Shown here: piece after piece, positions 7,411 through 9,357 of the stretch
How the letters are laid out: each line of letters begins with the position of its first letter
Numbering within the stretch: the first letter of the stretch is position 1
NCBI GenBank assembly: GCA_036478235.1
Contig: JAZGDZ010000074.1
Location: forward strand, 1 to 9,357
Reading direction: 5' to 3'
DNA length: 9,357 nucleotides
DNA from: JACZWZ01 sp036478235
GTDB lineage: Bacteria; Actinomycetota; Acidimicrobiia; Spongiisociales; UBA11373
Position numbers and translations under genes: made by a program
The notes under the pieces: generated by a model
What the model saw: the letters and a program-made list of their open reading frames with translations, nothing else
Database searches by the model: none
What the model was told of the DNA's origin: nothing

Positions 7411-7439
7411 GATGACCCCTATCGGGGATGACCCGGATT
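7411..7439. repeat. 20-bp direct repeat, copy B, with doubled GATGACCC
   Basis: Positions 7420-7439 repeat TATCGGGGATGACCCGGATT exactly as at 4379-4398. Here the word is preceded by another GATGACCC (7411-7418), so GATGACCC occurs twice with starts 16 bases apart. Between them CCCCTATCGGGG has complementary ends. The site lies 118 bases upstream of the lipoprotein start at 7301, a suitable position for an activator site on the minus strand. Binding by the adjacent LuxR-type regulator is inferred. Confidence 0.65.
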
Positions 7440-7786
7440 GATGCTGGGCGCACCTGAAGGAAACCGCTGCAGGAGGCTCACTACCGCGGCTGGGCGATGC
7501 CACCCCCCGGTGAGCCGTTTCATGAGGTCCTCGCGCTTCGTGGTGCGTGGGCTGAGTCCCGGCTTGCCATCGAGGAGCAATCAGGAGAAGCGGTCAATGG
7601 TCGGCTGCTGAAACTCCGTCAAGATCGAACCAGCCGACCTCAGATCCATGGATGGCGCCGAAAATCAGCGCCTGGTGAAGGAACGATGGACCGCAGAAAG
7701 CGAACGGCCTCCGGCCGCGTCGCTTCTACCTGAATGAGTACTTCCCATCGAGGCGATTCACAGAGCCGACCTGGGGCGGAAGGTGG
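7440..7786. other. Gene-poor region with possible decayed reading frame
   Basis: No gene here is well supported. A plus-strand frame opens after a TGA near 7455 and reads LQEAHYRGWAMPPPGEPFHE and onward to about 7610. A second plus frame shifted by one base then reads NSVKIEPADLRSMDGAENQR to a stop near 7735. Each half looks more protein-like than its continuation in the other frame, which would fit a frameshifted relic. The ATG at 7497 has no ribosome site at proper distance: the AGGAGG near 7471 is over 20 bases away. The 78-codon version runs through the hairpin at 7699-7724. I recognise no family. Confidence 0.35.
7699..7724 (-). terminator. Hairpin, probable terminator of the DUF4190-type gene
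   Basis: On the minus strand AGCGACGCGGCC and GGCCGTTCGCT pair around a three-base loop (GGA), about eleven pairs with one bulge, followed by TTCTG. It lies 63-88 bases beyond the stop of the zinc-ribbon/DUF4190-type gene at 7787, the expected place for its terminator. It could also work on the plus strand, where TCTACCTG follows. Confidence 0.45.
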
Positions 7787-8155
7787 TCAGGAGTTCACTG
7801 CGGTGATCACGACGATGATGAACACAGTCAGCGTACCGATCCCGATCCAGCCCAGAACTAGCCCGGCCACGGCCAAACCACGACCTCCCTGCGCGCCACC
7901 CGAAGCGTCGATCTTCTTCTTGGCCTGGTGGCCGAAAATTACGGCCAGAATCGAACCGATCCAGTAGATCCACACGATGCCGAGCACGAGCGATGCGATG
8001 GCCAAGCCGTTGGTCCGGGGGGCCGCTGCCACCACCGTGCGACCCGGTATACCCGCGGCGTAGTCGTAGCCGCAATAACGGCACACCTGTGCCTTGCTCA
8101 AGATCGACTCAGCGCAGGCCGGGCACTCCTTCATTCCAGGTAGGTCTGTCGTCAT
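7787..8155 (-). CDS. Zinc-ribbon plus DUF4190-type membrane protein
   Basis: A 122-residue protein. Cys11/Cys14 and Cys25/Cys28 (CPACAES... CRYCG) form a short zinc ribbon. A linker follows, then two hydrophobic helices (about 50-74 and 94-119) separated by a basic loop (GHQAKKKIDASGG). The repeated LAIASLVLGI and LAVAGLVLGW pattern, with GH in the loop, is typical of DUF4190 proteins, which are small integral membrane proteins of unknown role. I chose the ATG at 8155 because GGGAG stands seven bases before it; an ATG at 8179 in the same frame has no such site. The gene stands alone and is divergent from the lipoprotein gene at 8505. Like the giant protein at the left edge it joins a zinc ribbon to membrane helices, but I see no sequence kinship. 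Confidence 0.85.
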   Translation of the reverse strand: MTTDLPGMKECPACAESILSKAQVCRYCGYDYAAGIPGRTVVAAAPRTNGLAIASLVLGIVWIYWIGSILAVIFGHQAKKKIDASGGAQGGRGLAVAGLVLGWIGIGTLTVFIIVVITAVNS

Positions 8156-8504
8156 TCGCAGTCTCCCTTCCTGCCCCAATGCCGCACAGCTTCCGTATCA
8201 GTCCTGGGCATGAATGGCCTCCGTACCTCCGTCCAACCCAACCTACACGTCGGAGGACAGCGGCCGGCTCAGCGCGCACGCCGCGGTCGAAGCCTGCGAA
8301 GCCAATCGGCGATGCGACCGAGTGCAACCGAATCTCGGGGCGATTCAGAGTGCGTTCACGCAACCCGATAGCTTCGTCGGGGGTCAGGGATGCGGGCAAA
8401 CCGCCCTTTATCCCTCCACCAGGGCGTTGTCGACCAGTGTCTTGTCGCCTTCGGCGGCGCCGACGAATCGGCGATCTCTCACTCCGATCTACCCTGCTCC
8501 GGAC
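8156..8504. other. Divergent intergenic region
   Basis: These 349 bases separate two divergent genes and should hold both promoters. Frames crossing the region on either strand are Arg/Pro-rich and lack ribosome sites, so I call none. A 24-codon minus frame from a GTG at 8482 to a TAA at 8408 (ending KTLVDNALVEG) has good codon use but is too short to judge. A 14-base word at 8430-8443 matches 4136-4149. The candidate -10 box for the plus-strand lipoprotein is listed separately. Confidence 0.5.
8490..8495 (+). promoter_or_regulatory. Candidate -10 box for a leaderless lipoprotein transcript
   Basis: TACCCT fits the TAnnnT consensus of actinobacterial -10 boxes. It ends nine bases before the ATG at 8505, so transcription starting six to nine bases downstream would begin at or next to the start codon. 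The gene also lacks a clear Shine-Dalgarno sequence, consistent with leaderless translation. No good -35 box is visible. Confidence 0.3.
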
Positions 8505-9155
8505 ATGATCAGCCGTCCCACCGTCGCGCTCGCCGCCATGCTGCTCTTCGCCGCCGCCTGCACCGACTCGGAGACGACCGAGACGACCGCCGCCCCGACC
8601 ACCACGGCACCGACCACGACCACGACCACCCTCGCCCCGACCACCACCGCAGCCGCTCCAACCACGACCGCGGCACCGACCACGACCACAGCTCCCACCA
8701 CCACGACGACCACCACCACGACCGAGGCTCCCGACGAGTCGTCCACCACGACGACCCGGGTGCCGCTGACCACCACGACGACGACCGCACCACCCGCCGA
8801 TGCCGTCCCCGACCTCCTTCCCTACGCGGGGCTATGGCGCCAGCCGACTTCGTTCAACGGGTTCCTGCTGCTTGAGGCCAACGGGGAGCTGTCCACCGGG
8901 TCATCGCCGGACAACCTCCCTCTCACCGGACAGTGGGACATCGTCGACGGCGACCTGATCATCACCGGCCTCGACCTGGGCATCGCCGGATGCGGTGATG
9001 CCGTGGGGCACTACGACCTCGAACGACCGCGCAGCGGGGGCCTGCGCATCCTGCTGATCGAGGACCCGTGCCAGAACCGGGTCGACTACCTCACCCAGCC
9101 GGGATCGAGCTGTCAATGCTTCCTCTATCTCCCGGTGGACAACCCGGAGGTATAG
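8505..9155 (+). CDS. Lipoprotein with Thr-rich stalk and Cys-containing C-terminal domain
   Basis: A 216-residue envelope protein. Residues 1-18 are a signal peptide ending in the lipobox FAAAC, so Cys19 should be lipidated. About 23-98 is a low-complexity stalk of APTTT-like units, likely a surface spacer and a possible O-glycosylation target. The folded part (about 103-216) begins YAGLWRQPTSFNGFLLLEAN. It contains LTGQWDIVDGDLIITG, then GCGDAVGHYDL, IEDPCQNRVDYL and a CQC near the end. The GxY...DxCxxR order recalls small lipocalin-like beta-barrel domains in actinobacterial lipoproteins; I cannot name a family. I chose the ATG at 8505 because the signal peptide starts there; upstream in-frame ATGs add unrelated sequence. 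It is the only plus-strand gene in the window. Confidence 0.85.
   Translation: MISRPTVALAAMLLFAAACTDSETTETTAAPTTTAPTTTTTTLAPTTTAAAPTTTAAPTTTTAPTTTTTTTTTEAPDESSTTTTRVPLTTTTTTAPPADAVPDLLPYAGLWRQPTSFNGFLLLEANGELSTGSSPDNLPLTGQWDIVDGDLIITGLDLGIAGCGDAVGHYDLERPRSGGLRILLIEDPCQNRVDYLTQPGSSCQCFLYLPVDNPEV
8572..8799 (+). repeat. Thr-codon low-complexity tract
   Basis: Irregular runs of ACC and ACG codons broken by GCN-CCN encode the Thr/Pro/Ala stalk of the lipoprotein. The tract creates false Val-rich and Trp/Ser-rich frames on the other strand and is prone to length change by slippage. Confidence 0.85.
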
Positions 9156-9357
9156 GGGTGAAGAGCGTGCAGCAGGCAGGGTGCAGGACGTACCCCCTCC
9201 GCCTCGCTGCGCTCGGCACCTGCCCCTGAGCCTGGATCCGCGATTCCTCGATCATCGGTTGCCCGTTTCGCCTTGTGCTGCATAGGTATTGCGTCATCAA
9301 ACTCGCTCCCAGAAAAGGTGGAGGCCCCGCGGCGGATTGTGGAACAAGGCTTTCCTT
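9156..9357. other. 3' intergenic region with imperfect inverted repeat
   Basis: No gene is visible in these 202 bases. GGCAGGGTGC (from about 9176) and GCACCTGCC (from about 9218) can pair with one bulge around a roughly 30-base loop that contains CCTCGCTGCGCTCGG, a word common in dispersed intergenic repeats of high-GC bacteria. The structure starts about 20 bases after the lipoprotein stop and may act as its terminator or be a REP-like repeat. Confidence 0.35.

Noticed and set aside
8109..8399. A 96-codon minus-strand frame
   Set aside because: It overlaps the start of the DUF4190-type gene in another frame, and its product has no motif and no ribosome site.
8489..8793. Minus-strand frames rich in Val or in Trp and Ser
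   Set aside because: They are the reverse reading of the Thr-codon tract in the lipoprotein stalk.

Overview
The window looks like chromosomal DNA from a high-GC actinomycete. The GC-rich codon use, NarL-type two-component pair, zinc-ribbon membrane proteins, and a lipoprotein with a Thr/Pro/Ala linker of the APTTT type recall Acidimicrobiia. The lineage is inferred from style only; there is no rRNA, tRNA or housekeeping marker here to confirm it. I see no CRISPR array, intact transposase, integrase or RNA gene.

Layout, left to right. (1) 1-3961, minus: one very large open frame, cut by the left edge, with a soluble N-terminus, two C4 zinc ribbons, a Pro/Ala linker with an 18-bp tandem repeat, and about 960 residues of membrane helices. 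Having no stop in the window, it is easily missed behind long Arg-rich shadow frames. (2) 3962-4428: intergenic, with two near-palindromic boxes and a 20-bp element found again at 7420-7439. (3) 4429-6220, minus: a NarL/LuxR-type response regulator and its membrane histidine kinase, with the kinase upstream and the genes overlapping in ATGACTGA. (4) 6357-6536, minus: what appears to be the broken 3' end of an SGNH/GDSL hydrolase, followed by a strong hairpin. (5) 6529-7301, minus: a small lipoprotein and a four-helix membrane protein sharing one base (TAGTG). (6) 7302-7786: the second 20-bp element, possible decayed coding sequence, and a terminator-like hairpin. (7) 7787-8155, minus: a zinc ribbon plus DUF4190-type membrane protein. 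(8) 8505-9155, plus: a divergent lipoprotein with a Thr-rich stalk and a Cys-containing C-terminal domain. (9) 9156-9357: no gene, a long imperfect inverted repeat.

How the parts may work together. The kinase and regulator form a standard two-gene signalling unit. The 20-bp element lies on the upstream side of both the lipoprotein/membrane-protein operon and the giant zinc-ribbon protein, and the two copies flank the kinase-regulator unit in direct orientation. The simplest reading is that they are operators for this regulator and that both envelope-protein units belong to its regulon. A recombination-derived pair of direct repeats is the main alternative. Everything encoded here is predicted to act at the cell envelope. 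I do not see a clear new defence or mobile system; the most novel candidates are the repeated element and the giant protein.
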